64,000 nucleotides of DNA, taken from NCBI GenBank assembly GCA_000173575.1, contig ABYL01000007.1, forward strand, positions 53,618 to 117,617, written 5' to 3'. Positions 40,841-49,730 of this stretch are shown piece after piece. The stretch comes from Burkholderia sp. H160 (GTDB lineage: Bacteria; Pseudomonadota; Gammaproteobacteria; Burkholderiales; Burkholderiaceae). How positions within the stretch are numbered: position 1 is the first letter of the stretch; each line of letters starts with the position of its first letter. Under the pieces are notes generated by a model, which was not told the origin of the DNA, did not search any database, and saw only the letters and a list, made by a program, of their open reading frames with translations. The translations under genes were made by a program, and so were the position numbers.

Positions 40841-42394
40841 CTATTTGGCAACCGGCATCGTGAATTCAGCGCCCTTCGCGATGCTGTCGGGCCAGCGCTG
40901 CATGATGCTCTTGTAGCGCGTGTAGAAGCGCACGCCTTCCTCGCCGTACGCGTGATGATCGCCGAACAGCGACCTCTTCCAGCCGCCGAACGAATGCCAG
41001 GCCATCGGCACCGGAATCGGCACGTTGATGCCGACCATGCCAATCTCGATCTGCCGCGAAAACGCGCGCGCAATGCCGCCATCGGACGTGAACAGCGACA
41101 CCCCGTTCGCAAACTGATTCGCGTTGATCAGCTCGACCGCGGAGGCGAAGTCCGGCACGCGCACGACGCACAGAACCGGTCCGAAAATTTCCTCACGATA
41201 GATCTTCATGTCGGTTGAGACGTCGTCGAACAGCGTGCCGCCGAGGAAAAAGCCCTTCTCGTGCCCCGCGACCTGATGACCGCGCCCATCGACAACGAGC
41301 TTCGCGCCCGCCGCGACGCCAGCGTCGATATAGCCGACCACTTTGTCGCGATGCGCGCCGGTCACGAGCGGCCCCATCTCGGCGGCCGCTTCCATGCCGT
41401 TGAGAATCTTCAGGCTCTTCACGCGCGGCGTCAGACGCTCGATCAGCTCATCGGCGATATGCCCCACTGCGACCGCCACCGAAATCGCCATGCAGCGTTC
41501 GCCGGCCGAACCGTAGGCAGCACCGATCAGTGCGTCGACGGCCTGATCGAGATCGGCGTCGGGCATCACGACGAGGTGATTCTTGGCCCCGCCCAACGCC
41601 TGTACACGCTTGCCGTGCTTCGTGCCTTCCGTGTAGATATATTCGGCGATCGGCGTCGAGCCGACGAACGACAGCGCGCTGACTTCCGGATGCGCGAGCA
41701 GCGCGTCGACCGCGACCTTGTCGCCGTGCACGACGTTGAACACGCCGTCCGGCAAGCCCGCTTCCTTCAGCAGTTCGGCGAGCCGGTTCGACGCGGACGG
41801 ATCGCGTTCGGACGGCTTCAGCACGAAGGTGTTGCCGCACGCGAGCGCGACGGGGAACATCCAGCACGGCACCATCATCGGGAAATTGAACGGCGTGATG
41901 CCCGCGACCACGCCGAGCGGCTGACGCAGATTCCAGTTGTCGATGCCCCCGCCAATCTGATCGGTGAAGTCGGTCTTCAACAGATTCGGGATGCCACACG
42001 CAAATTCGACGATTTCGATGCCGCGCATCACCTCGCCTTTCGCGTCGGAAAATACCTTGCCGTGCTCGCGCGTGATCAGCTCCGCCAGTTCGTCGTGGTG
42101 GCGGTCGAGCAATTCCTTGAACTTGAACAGCACACGCGCGCGTTTGATCGGCGCGGTTTCGCTCCATGCGGGAAACGCAGCTTTCGCGGCGGCGACCGCG
42201 GCGTCCACCTCGGCGACGCTCGCGAGCGGCACACGCGCACTGACGCTGCCGAGCGCCGGATTGAAGACGTCGCCGAAGCGCCTGCTCGTGCCTTCGACGG
42301 TCTTGCCGTTGATGAAATGGCTCAGCGCGCGTGCGCTCGCCGTGCTGCGCCCGGCTTCGTTCGGCGCAGTTTCGTTCGGATATGTCTCGCTCAT
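40841..42394 (-). CDS. mmsA: CoA-acylating methylmalonate-semialdehyde dehydrogenase
   Basis: MmsA converts methylmalonate semialdehyde (from valine) or malonate semialdehyde to propionyl- or acetyl-CoA with NAD. The 517-aa protein is an aldehyde dehydrogenase with the MmsA pattern. The Asn is in [10 protein letters not shown] (residue 170), and the catalytic Cys is Cys301 in [12 protein letters not shown]. The CoA-dependent type shows [15 protein letters not shown] near the C-terminus. An N-terminal extension of about 20 residues precedes the core. It lies next to the divergent LysR gene, which is likely its regulator, and upstream of the GMC oxidoreductase. Confidence 0.95.
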   Translation of the reverse strand: MSETYPNETAPNEAGRSTASARALSHFINGKTVEGTSRRFGDVFNPALGSVSARVPLASVAEVDAAVAAAKAAFPAWSETAPIKRARVLFKFKELLDRHHDELAELITREHGKVFSDAKGEVMRGIEIVEFACGIPNLLKTDFTDQIGGGIDNWNLRQPLGVVAGITPFNFPMMVPCWMFPVALACGNTFVLKPSERDPSASNRLAELLKEAGLPDGVFNVVHGDKVAVDALLAHPEVSALSFVGSTPIAEYIYTEGTKHGKRVQALGGAKNHLVVMPDADLDQAVDALIGAAYGSAGERCMAISVAVAVGHIADELIERLTPRVKSLKILNGMEAAAEMGPLVTGAHRDKVVGYIDAGVAAGAKLVVDGRGHQVAGHEKGFFLGGTLFDDVSTDMKIYREEIFGPVLCVVRVPDFASAVELINANQFANGVSLFTSDGGIARAFSRQIEIGMVGINVPIPVPMAWHSFGGWKRSLFGDHHAYGEEGVRFYTRYKSIMQRWPDSIAKGAEFTMPVAK

Positions 42395-42450
42395 CTCGTG
42401 CCTCGTCCTGTGAAATCGTCCGCTTCGCGCTCGATACTGCGCGCCAAAGC

Positions 42451-42509
42451 ATGCTCAATGCCAAGCGTACGGCGCTTACGGGCGACAAATCCAATGAGTA
42501 ATGCTCAAT
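42451..42509. promoter_or_regulatory. Direct repeats in the mmsA-lysR divergent promoter region
   Basis: ATGCTCAAT occurs at 42451-42459 and again at 42501-42509, exactly 50 bases apart (about five helical turns). It lies between the divergent mmsA and LysR genes. This fits two contact sites for a LysR-type tetramer that bends DNA. No perfect T-N11-A palindrome is obvious. Confidence 0.4.
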
Positions 42510-42538
42510 TGCGCTATAAGCCGCGCTAATATCAGGTT

Positions 42539-43438
42539 ATGGATCTGACTCTGCTTAGGGCCTTCGTCACCGTCGCACGCGAGGGCAACCTCACGCGTGC
42601 CGCGGTGCAACTGCACCTGACCCAACCTGCCGTCAGCCTGCAAATCAAGCACTTGCAGGAGACGCTCGGCGTGACGCTGTTCACGCGGACTTCGCACGGG
42701 CTCGCGCTGACGCGCGACGGCCAGGCGCTGTTGCCGCACGCCGAACGCGCGCTCGGCGCGGCAGCCGACGTACAACGCGCGGCCCAGACACTGCGCCAGG
42801 AAGTGCGCGGCCGCCTGCGCATCGGCACCATTCTCGACCCAGAGTTTCTGCGCCTCGGTGGCTTCCTGAAGCAGCTCGTCGAGACCTGGCCGCAGATCGA
42901 AACCGCACTGCGCCACGGCATGTCGGGCTGGGTGCGCGAGCAGATTCGCGCGGGCGAACTCGACGTCGGTTACTACATCGGCCTGCCGTCCGACGACGAC
43001 ACCCGCGACGGCGCCACGTTTCACGCGGTCACGCTTACGCATTTCCAGTATCGCGTGCTCGCGCCGGCGGGCTGGAAAGATCGCGTGAAGGGTGCGCGTG
43101 ACTGGCGCTCACTCGCGGCGCTGCCGTGGATCTGGACGCCGCCGGCGTCCGCGCACAACCGGCTACTGTCGCGGTGCTTCGGCGAGGCGGGCGTGAAACC
43201 GGTCAAGGTGGCCGAGGTGGACCAGGAGCCGTCGATGCTCGATCTGGTCAAATCGGGCGTCGGTCTCACGCTCGCCCGCGACGCGACCGCGATCGCCGAG
43301 GCGCATGCGCACGCGCTGACGATCGTCGACGGCATCACGGTGCCGACGCAGTTAAGCTTCATCACGCTCGACGAGCGCAAGGACGAGCCGGCCATCGCCG
43401 CGGCGTTGAAGCTGATCGAACAGCAGTGGGCGATCTGA
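42539..43438 (+). CDS. LysR-family transcriptional regulator
   Basis: A 299-aa regulator with an N-terminal winged helix (LLRAFVTVAREGNLTRAAVQ, then HLTQPAVSLQIKHLQETLG) and a periplasmic-binding-like effector domain from about residue 90. It is divergent from mmsA and therefore a likely activator or repressor of mmsA and the GMC gene. The ATG at 42539 directly gives the typical MDLTLLRAF start. The effector could be a valine or alcohol breakdown product, but this is inference. Confidence 0.93.
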   Translation: MDLTLLRAFVTVAREGNLTRAAVQLHLTQPAVSLQIKHLQETLGVTLFTRTSHGLALTRDGQALLPHAERALGAAADVQRAAQTLRQEVRGRLRIGTILDPEFLRLGGFLKQLVETWPQIETALRHGMSGWVREQIRAGELDVGYYIGLPSDDDTRDGATFHAVTLTHFQYRVLAPAGWKDRVKGARDWRSLAALPWIWTPPASAHNRLLSRCFGEAGVKPVKVAEVDQEPSMLDLVKSGVGLTLARDATAIAEAHAHALTIVDGITVPTQLSFITLDERKDEPAIAAALKLIEQQWAI

Positions 43439-43624
43439 GCGGGCGCGGTCCGGCTCGCGTTGCGATATGAGTCTCGCTAATGCCCGCCCCTCTCCCATCT
43501 GGCCAGCGCGCTGAAACCAGTTCGTCACGAAGTGTTTGCTAGATTGTCGGTTTGCGCTCGCGCCGCGGCCTCGCTCCGCTTTCCGTTCCGCCTGACTTTG
43601 TCCTTCCATCCACAGGAGCCTGAC

Positions 43625-44161
43625 ATGGCACGCAACATCGAAATCAAAGCCCGCGCCCAGAATTTCGACCAACTGCGCGAGCGCGCCGCGCAGATCGCGA
43701 CGGAGGCGCCGCTGATCTTCCGCCAGCAGGACTTTTTCTACGACGTGCCGCGCGGCCGCCTGAAGTTGCGTCAGTTCGACGACGGCACGCCGGCCGAGCT
43801 GATCTTCTACCAGCGCGACGACCGCGACGCCCCGAAGGCGTCGTACTACACGCGCAGTCCGGTGACGAACCCCGAAGCGATGCACAATCTGCTCGCGACC
43901 GCGCTGACCACGCGCGGCATCGTCTCGAAGGAGCGGCATGTGTATCTGATCGGGCGCACGCGGATTCATCTGGATCGTGTCGACGGTCTCGGCGACTTCG
44001 TCGAACTCGAAGTGGTGCTCGCGCAGGACGACGATGAAGAAGGCGGCCACGCCGAAGCGCGCGCGTTGTTCAAAAGCCTCGGCGTGTCCGAAGCGGATCT
44101 GGTGCCGGTCGCATATGTCGATCTGCTCAATGCCGAAGACGGGTCGAAGCAGGCGGCATAA
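43625..44161 (+). CDS. CYTH-domain protein (class IV adenylate cyclase-like)
   Basis: A 178-aa single CYTH domain. The family's charged strand appears at the start as ARNIEIKAR (Glu6, Lys8). Further basic and acidic strands occur at GRLKLRQF, RIHLDRVDGLGDFVELEV and the C-terminal stretch VAYVDLL. CYTH proteins form a beta-tunnel that binds triphosphates with divalent metal; known members are adenylate cyclases, thiamine triphosphatases and tripolyphosphatases, which cannot be told apart here. I chose ATG 43625 because AGGAG lies just upstream; the longer frame from 43532 is unlikely. It is a single gene between the LysR and Lrp regulators. Confidence 0.85.
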   Translation: MARNIEIKARAQNFDQLRERAAQIATEAPLIFRQQDFFYDVPRGRLKLRQFDDGTPAELIFYQRDDRDAPKASYYTRSPVTNPEAMHNLLATALTTRGIVSKERHVYLIGRTRIHLDRVDGLGDFVELEVVLAQDDDEEGGHAEARALFKSLGVSEADLVPVAYVDLLNAEDGSKQAA

Positions 44162-44195
44162 AGCCTGGGGCACCGCCGGCGACCTCGTCAAACCC

Positions 44196-44687
44196 TCAAC
44201 CGGCTGCCGCCCCCGGCGCCAGATGCCCCAGCGGCAACGGCCCGTTCCGCTTGAACGTGGTCAGCACGATATTCGAGCGGACGCTATCGACGCCCGGCAC
44301 GCGCATCAGCTTCTTCATCACGAAGGTCGACAGGTAATTCAGATCCGGCGCGACGATGCGCAGCAGATAGTCGGCATCGCCGACGACTGCATGACATTCG
44401 AGCACTTCGGGCAGCACGTCGATCTGCTGCTGAAACTGCTCGATGATCGAATCGCCGTGATGCTTCAACTTCAGGCTCGTGAAAGCGGTGACGCCGAGCC
44501 CGAGCTTTTCGGGCCGCAACACGACGCGATAGCCATCCACCACACCGACCTGTTCCAGCCGCTGCAAGCGCCGCCCGATCTGCGACGGCGACAGCGGCAC
44601 CTGCTCGGCCAGCTGCTGATGCGTGGCACGGCCAAAGCGCTGCAGCACGTCGAGCAGCGCGAGATCGAAGTGGTCGAGTTCGAGCAT
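44196..44687 (-). CDS. Lrp/AsnC-family transcriptional regulator
   Basis: A 163-aa regulator with an N-terminal helix-turn-helix (LDVLQRFGRATHQQLAEQVP then SPSQIGRRLQRLEQVGV). The C-terminal RAM ligand-binding domain (VVGDADYLLRIVAPDLNYLS) is also present. It is divergent from phhA, and Lrp-type proteins often control aromatic amino-acid breakdown. It is therefore the probable phenylalanine- or tyrosine-responsive regulator of phhAB. I chose ATG 44687 (MLELDHFDL) because a GGGA ribosome-like site precedes it; ATG 44702 would add five residues. A candidate operator lies in the shared promoter region. Confidence 0.9.
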   Translation of the reverse strand: MLELDHFDLALLDVLQRFGRATHQQLAEQVPLSPSQIGRRLQRLEQVGVVDGYRVVLRPEKLGLGVTAFTSLKLKHHGDSIIEQFQQQIDVLPEVLECHAVVGDADYLLRIVAPDLNYLSTFVMKKLMRVPGVDSVRSNIVLTTFKRNGPLPLGHLAPGAAAG

Positions 44688-44724
44688 GTTTATTTCCCGC
44701 ATTGATTGGCTATTTGATGCACGA

Positions 44725-44748
44725 TTATTGCATATATGTACACAATAA
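44725..44748. promoter_or_regulatory. Candidate Lrp operator between lrp and phhA
   Basis: An inverted repeat TTATTG (44725-44730) - 12 bases - CAATAA (44743-44748) lies in the divergent promoter region. AT-rich centre and spacing suit an Lrp/AsnC dimer site. Confidence 0.4.
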
Positions 44749-44837
44749 CGCCAATCTTGCGCCCTTCCCGCGCGCGCTCCGCTCTACACTCGCATTCACC
44801 GATCTCATGCAATTCACGTTGTTAGAGCAGCTTCGCC

Positions 44838-45731
44838 ATGTCCACCGCCGCGCGCACCGCCAAACTCAAAGAACAGTTCGACACCGGTCTCGAACCCCGC
44901 GCCGACTTCACGATCGACCAGCCGCTCGAACGCTACGGTGCGGCCGATCATGCGGTCTGGCAACAGCTATACGCGCGGCAAACGGCCTTGCTCGAAGGCC
45001 GGGTCTGCGATGAATTCCTCGCGGGCGTCGAGCGCATCGGCTTGCCGTCCGACCGGGTGCCGACCTTCGACGACGTCAACGCGAAGCTCACGCCCACGAC
45101 CGGCTGGCGCATCGTCGCGGTGCCCGGGCTCGTGCCGGATCAGGTGTTTTTCGAGCATCTGGCGAATCGCCGCTTTCCGGTCACGTGGTGGATGCGCCGC
45201 CCGGACCAGCTCGACTATCTACAGGAGCCAGACTGCTTTCACGATCTGTTCGGCCATGTGCCGCTGCTGATCACCCCAGTGTTCGCCGACTACATGCACG
45301 CGTACGGCCGCGCCGCGCTGGCGGCCCATGACGCGGGCGCGCTACCGCTACTCGCGCGGCTTTATTGGTACACAGTGGAGTTCGGCCTGATCCGTGATAC
45401 CAGGAGTCCGAACGGCGTGAAGATCTACGGCGCGGGCATCGTGTCGAGCAAGGGCGAGACGCTGTACAGCCAGCAGAGCGCGGCGCCGAACCGTCTCGGC
45501 TTCGCGCTGGAACGGGTGATGCGCACGCGTTATCGGATCGACACGTTCCAGAAAACCTACTTCGTGATCGAGGACTTCGCACAACTGTTCGGCGTCGCGC
45601 AAACCGACTTCGCGCCGCTGCTGGCGAAGCTCGCCGACGCACCCGCCTACGCGGCGGGCGACGTGTTCGACAGCGACTTCGTGATCACGCGCGGAACCCG
45701 CGACGGCTGGCACACCGGCGGCGACGTCTGA
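44838..45731 (+). CDS. phhA: Phenylalanine 4-monooxygenase
   Basis: PhhA hydroxylates phenylalanine to tyrosine with tetrahydrobiopterin and O2. The 297-aa protein is the single-domain bacterial form with the iron-binding facial triad: His135 and His140 in PDCFHDLFGHVPLL and Glu181 in RLYWYTVEFGLI. It lacks the ACT regulatory domain of animal enzymes. The partner phhB gene follows by 116 bases, and the divergent Lrp gene is the likely regulator. The ATG at 44838 gives MSTAARTAKLKEQFDTG. The window also has PheC, which makes phenylalanine precursors, so the cell can both make and degrade this amino acid. Confidence 0.97.
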   Translation: MSTAARTAKLKEQFDTGLEPRADFTIDQPLERYGAADHAVWQQLYARQTALLEGRVCDEFLAGVERIGLPSDRVPTFDDVNAKLTPTTGWRIVAVPGLVPDQVFFEHLANRRFPVTWWMRRPDQLDYLQEPDCFHDLFGHVPLLITPVFADYMHAYGRAALAAHDAGALPLLARLYWYTVEFGLIRDTRSPNGVKIYGAGIVSSKGETLYSQQSAAPNRLGFALERVMRTRYRIDTFQKTYFVIEDFAQLFGVAQTDFAPLLAKLADAPAYAAGDVFDSDFVITRGTRDGWHTGGDV

Positions 45732-45847
45732 ACGGGAAGCCGCAACAAGCCGGCCTTGCCCACCGCGCGGCGCGCGTCGCGCATCCATGAAAAAATGACG
45801 GATGCGCCCGCCCGCCGGCGAGCGCGTTCGACCAGCGAGGACACACC

Positions 45848-46138
45848 ATGATTCAGAAACTGACTTCCGAGGAGCGCGCCCTGCAACTGGCGAAACTGAA
45901 CCGCTGGGAAAGTGTGGCGGAGCGCGACGCGATTCGCCGCGCGTTCCAGTTCGCGGACTTCAACGAGGCTTTCGGCTTCATGACGCGCGTCGCGATCAAG
46001 GCGCAGGAGATGGATCACCATCCCGAGTGGTTCAACGTGTACAGCAAGGTCGACATCACGCTGTCCACCCATGAAGCGAACGGCGTGACCGAACGCGACA
46101 TCGCGCTGGCCACGTTCATTGACAGCATTAGTGTGTGA
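45848..46138 (+). CDS. phhB: Pterin-4a-carbinolamine dehydratase
   Basis: PhhB regenerates the pterin cofactor by dehydrating 4a-hydroxytetrahydrobiopterin made by PhhA. The 96-aa protein has the family's active-site motif [20 protein letters not shown], including His57, His58 and His75. Length is standard for PCD/DCoH proteins. The ATG at 45848 begins [11 protein letters not shown]. It follows phhA on the same strand, forming the phhAB operon. Confidence 0.96.
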   Translation: MIQKLTSEERALQLAKLNRWESVAERDAIRRAFQFADFNEAFGFMTRVAIKAQEMDHHPEWFNVYSKVDITLSTHEANGVTERDIALATFIDSISV

Positions 46139-46242
46139 TGCAAATAATTACGGGTTGTGATGCGTGTTTATACGCTGTTCGCCGCGTAATCAGGCCACAA
46201 TGAAAGGACAATGCAGGCAATTCCCTGGGTAAACCTTCAGTT

Positions 46243-46467
46243 CTACAGGCTATTCTTAAGTTGAACGTAAGCTTCCCACGCCTGCCTTGCAACCGGGTCG
46301 AAACGATCCAGTGATAGCGACTGCTGACGCTGTACAATCAGCAGCGCATACGGCTTGGAGAGCGCGCTTGCCTCCTTGCACAGAACGAGTTCGTCGCCGC
46401 TCGAAGGTGAGCGGGCGCGCCAGAAGTTGATCGCGGCTTCCAGTTCGTGAATGCTTATTTCGGACAT
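46243..46467 (-). CDS. DUF3717 domain protein, 74 aa
   Basis: The 74-aa frame begins MSEISIHELEAAINFWRARS and matches the pattern of DUF3717, a small family found mainly in Burkholderia relatives. The function is unknown. The charged and hydrophobic pattern suggests two helices. I chose ATG 46467; the open frame runs further upstream, but without family character. The gene is convergent with phhB and divergent from the two-component system that begins at 46617. Confidence 0.85.
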   Translation of the reverse strand: MSEISIHELEAAINFWRARSPSSGDELVLCKEASALSKPYALLIVQRQQSLSLDRFDPVARQAWEAYVQLKNSL

Positions 46468-46616
46468 GACTTCGTGACGGCTAGTAAGGTGCTTCGAGGC
46501 GGCTCGCCAGCGGCTTCGTGGCGCGTTTTCCGCCGCTTCGCACGCTGCCTGTGCAGCAGGCGCCCCGGCGAACCACTTGCCCGAACGCCTAAACCCATTG
46601 TACTTGAGCGAAATCC

Positions 46617-47303
46617 ATGCGACTCCTTCTGATCGAAGATGACCGCCCCATCGCACGCGGCATCCAAAGCAGTCTCGAACAAGCCGGCTTCACCGTCGAC
46701 ATGGTCCATGACGGCATCTTTGCCGAGCAGGCCCTCACGCAAAACCGCCACGAACTCGTGATCCTCGATCTGGGTCTGCCGGGCATCGACGGCATGACGC
46801 TGCTGTCGCGTTTCCGCCAGAGCAATCGTCACACGCCGGTGATCATCCTGACCGCGCGCGACGAGCTGAACGATCGCGTCCAAGGCCTGAACTCGGGCGC
46901 CGACGACTATTTGCTGAAGCCGTTCGAACCCGCCGAGCTCGAAGCGCGCATTCGCGCGGTGATGCGCCGCAGCGGTCCGCACGGCGACATGCCGCGTCCG
47001 GAGGTGTCGCTGGGTGGCGTGCGCCTGTCGGGCGTCGATCGCCGCATCTTCAACGACGACAAGCCGCTCGAGCTGTCGCCCCGCGAATTCGCGGTGCTCG
47101 AAATGCTGCTGCTGCGTCATGGCCGCGTGGTCAGCAAGGCGCAACTTCAAGATCACCTCACGCACTTCGGCGGCGATCTCGGCGATACCGCGATCGAAGT
47201 CTACGTGCACCGCGTGCGCAAGAAGCTCGAGAACTGCCGTGTCGAAATCGTCACCGTGCGTGGCTTCGGCTACCTGTTGCAGGAAATTCGCCAGGCCGCA
47301 TGA
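46617..47303 (+). CDS. Two-component response regulator, OmpR family
   Basis: A 228-aa regulator with a receiver domain (acidic residues Asp8/Asp9, phosphoacceptor Asp51 in VILDLGLPGIDG, Thr79, Lys101) and a C-terminal winged helix (SPREFAVLEMLLLRHGRVVS, then EVYVHRVRKKLE, VRGFGYLLQ). It resembles the TctD/QseB type. The histidine kinase gene follows 155 bases downstream on the same strand. The ATG at 46617 starts MRLLLIEDDRPIARG. Confidence 0.95.
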   Translation: MRLLLIEDDRPIARGIQSSLEQAGFTVDMVHDGIFAEQALTQNRHELVILDLGLPGIDGMTLLSRFRQSNRHTPVIILTARDELNDRVQGLNSGADDYLLKPFEPAELEARIRAVMRRSGPHGDMPRPEVSLGGVRLSGVDRRIFNDDKPLELSPREFAVLEMLLLRHGRVVSKAQLQDHLTHFGGDLGDTAIEVYVHRVRKKLENCRVEIVTVRGFGYLLQEIRQAA

Positions 47304-47458
47304 TCGCCGTGAAGGCCGCGCATCGCGTCGCGGCCTGACGGCGCCGGACCGGCGCCGCGCAGCGGCTGTGCCCGCTGCGCGCTGTGCCGGCATCCGGACT
47401 GTCTCAGGACGCTTCGCGTCGTTGCCACCGCAGTTGCCACTTTCCCGCGCGTACGAAC

Positions 47459-48973
47459 ATGCACCAGCCGGCCGCCATTAGTCTGCGCCGCACGCTGCTG
47501 CGGCGCCTCGCTGCTCCCCTGTCGCTGCTCGCGCTGATGAGCGGCCTGATCGCTTACTGGCTCGCCTGGCAGTACACGCAGCACGTGGTCGACCGCTCAC
47601 TCGCGGACCTCGCGACCGCAATTTCCAAAGAGATCCAGATTGCCGGACCGGACGCGCCTGTCACGGTGCCGCCGCTCGCGCAGGCGATGTTCTCCGACCC
47701 GGTCGAACATCTGGTCTACCGGATCAGTAATGGCGAAACCGAAATTGCCGGCGACAACACTCTGCCGCTGCAAGGCACCAACGTGCGCCGCATGCATTAC
47801 GCGTACGTGTTCGAGACGCAGCATCAAGGCGTGACCGTGCGGGTCGCGCAGGTGCGGGTCGATCAGCAGGGCGGCAATCCGTTCGTCGTCGAAGTGGGCC
47901 AGCCCGTGCATCACCGCTTCCGCATCGCCGCCGAGTTCCTGGTCGCGATCATGATGCCGCTGTTGCTGTTGCTGCTGGCCGGCTGGGTAATCGTGTGGCG
48001 CGTCGTCAATCAGCAGCTCAATCCGCTGACTGCGCTCGCCGATTCGCTGAACCGGCAGACCCATACTTCGCTCGAACCGGTCGACGAATCCTATGTGCCG
48101 GTCGAGATCCGTCCGCTGACGGGCGCGCTGAACGCGCTCCTCGATCGTTTGAAATCCGCCCTCGATGCCCAACGTAAATTCATCGCCGATGCCGCGCATC
48201 AGTTGCGCACGCCGCTCACCGCGGTGAAGCTGCATGCGGAGCAGGCAGTCGTCGCGCGCGATCCGCAGCAAACGCTCGCGGCCGTACATGAACTGCGCGC
48301 CGCGGCCGACCGCGCGGTGCGGCTGTCAAATCAATTACTGTCGCTCGCGCGCGCCGAGCCAGGCGAGCAGGCCGCCCGCTTCGTCGATGTCGACATGGCC
48401 GCGCTCGCATTCGACACCGGTGCCGAATGGGTGCCGCGCGCGCTGTCGGTACACGTCGATCTCGGCTTTCAGCGCCTCGACGATCCGTCGAACGATCATC
48501 CGTTGATGGCGCGCGGCAACCCGGTGCTGCTGCACGAAGTGATGGCGAATCTGCTCGATAACGCGCTGAAGTATGTGCCACCCTCGCGCGCCGACGGCGC
48601 GCGTATCACGGTGACGGTTTCGCAGACCTCGATCGACGATCTTCACATGGCCGAGATCGCGGTCGAAGACAACGGGCCAGGCGTGCCGCGTTCGCAGCAG
48701 GCGGATCTGTTCAAGCGATTCTTCCGGGGCGACGGACAGACCGAGGCGGGCGTCGACAGCGGCGCGGGTCTGGGCCTCGCGATCGTCCACGACATCATGG
48801 TGCTGCATCATGGCAGCGTGCATTACGAGGATGCGCCGGGGGGCGGCGCACGCTTTATCGTCAGAATTCCGTTGTTGCCGCGTGGTGCGTCCGAGGGCGT
48901 TGCCACCGCCCACGATGCCGACGCGCGGCGCGGCACAAAAAAACCGGCGCACTCGGCGCCGGTGGATTTATAG
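47459..48973 (+). CDS. Two-component sensor histidine kinase (TctE/QseC type)
   Basis: A 504-aa sensor. The first membrane segment is at about residues 20-38, a periplasmic sensor domain at 40-158, the second membrane segment at 158-182 and a linker of HAMP type next. The phosphoacceptor His is His247 in DAAHQLRTPLTAVKL. The ATPase domain has the N box (LLDNALKYVP), G boxes (EDNGPGVP and GAGLGLAIVHDI) and the F box FKRFFRG. The C-terminal 40 residues are low-complexity. The final codons contain a hairpin with a T-tract on the opposite strand, which is the terminator of the convergent SET-domain gene. I chose ATG 47459; the upstream frame to 47384 lacks a good start. Confidence 0.92.
   Translation: MHQPAAISLRRTLLRRLAAPLSLLALMSGLIAYWLAWQYTQHVVDRSLADLATAISKEIQIAGPDAPVTVPPLAQAMFSDPVEHLVYRISNGETEIAGDNTLPLQGTNVRRMHYAYVFETQHQGVTVRVAQVRVDQQGGNPFVVEVGQPVHHRFRIAAEFLVAIMMPLLLLLLAGWVIVWRVVNQQLNPLTALADSLNRQTHTSLEPVDESYVPVEIRPLTGALNALLDRLKSALDAQRKFIADAAHQLRTPLTAVKLHAEQAVVARDPQQTLAAVHELRAAADRAVRLSNQLLSLARAEPGEQAARFVDVDMAALAFDTGAEWVPRALSVHVDLGFQRLDDPSNDHPLMARGNPVLLHEVMANLLDNALKYVPPSRADGARITVTVSQTSIDDLHMAEIAVEDNGPGVPRSQQADLFKRFFRGDGQTEAGVDSGAGLGLAIVHDIMVLHHGSVHYEDAPGGGARFIVRIPLLPRGASEGVATAHDADARRGTKKPAHSAPVDL
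48937..48963 (-). terminator. Terminator of the SET-domain gene, inside the kinase gene
   Basis: Stem ACCGGCGC / GCGCCGGT (8 bp, 5-base loop) with a run of seven A to its left on the plus strand, i.e. a T-tract on the minus strand. It lies 43 bases after the stop of the SET gene and overlaps the last codons of the histidine kinase gene. Confidence 0.85.
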
Positions 48974-49005
48974 GGATGTGAGCGGCCGCGCTCCCGGGCC
49001 GCGCC

Positions 49006-49518
49006 TCATTTCTTCTTCGATTTCTTCGCCGGCTTGCTCGACTTCTCAGACTTGCCGCCGCCCTTGCCCTTCTGCGGCGGCGCCAGCATCGTGCCGCGGC
49101 ACTTGCGCGCGCCGCAGCGGCATTCGTATTCCTTTTTCAGCTTCTTGGTCTGACGCGCGTCGATCACGAGCCCGTAGTCGTAAAAGACTTCCTCGCCTTC
49201 GGCGATATCGCGCAGCGCATGCACGTACACGTGCCCGTCGATTTCCTCGGCCTCGCAGTTCGGCGCGCACGAATGGTTGATCCAGCGCGCGCTATTGCCG
49301 TTCACCTTGCCGTCGATGACCTTGCCGTTATCCAGCGCGAAATAAAACGTATGATTCGGTTCAGCCGGATTATGCGGATGACGGCGCAACGCTTCTTTCC
49401 AGCTAATCCGCTCGCCCTTGTATTCGATCAGCCGCTCGCCGGCCGCGATTGGTTCGAGAGCAAACACGCCTTTGCCGTGCACACCCGAACGGCGCACGGC
49501 GATCCTGCGTGAATTCAT
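49006..49518 (-). CDS. SET-domain protein (lysine methyltransferase-like)
   Basis: A 170-aa SET-domain protein. Features are the N-terminal SGVHGKGVFALEPIAAGERL, the SAM-binding/knot motif WINHSCAPNCEA (residues 79-90), GEEVFYDYG (109-116) with the catalytic Tyr, and a post-SET cluster CRCGARKC (Cys133, 135, 140) that usually binds zinc with Cys88. The last 25 residues are a Lys/Ser-rich tail. SET domains are common in eukaryotes and in a few bacterial lineages. The substrate here is unknown. I chose ATG 49518 with AAGGAT upstream. The gene is convergent with the histidine kinase and ends at a terminator within that gene. Confidence 0.9.
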   Translation of the reverse strand: MNSRRIAVRRSGVHGKGVFALEPIAAGERLIEYKGERISWKEALRRHPHNPAEPNHTFYFALDNGKVIDGKVNGNSARWINHSCAPNCEAEEIDGHVYVHALRDIAEGEEVFYDYGLVIDARQTKKLKKEYECRCGARKCRGTMLAPPQKGKGGGKSEKSSKPAKKSKKK

Positions 49519-49730
49519 TGAATGAATCCTTGTGAAGAACTGGGGAATGAAGTCTGGCAATCGTCAGGCGCGTCTCGCGCGCGGCTTTTTCTGACGCTAA
49601 TAACAAACGCGGCGCCCTGCGAGCGCCGCGTCGACTTGCGACGCGCATCGCGCCACAACCGGCATCCTACACGCTGTCGACTGCTTCCTTCAACAGTCAG
49701 CCGATGCGTTTGTTCAACGTGCGACGGGCG

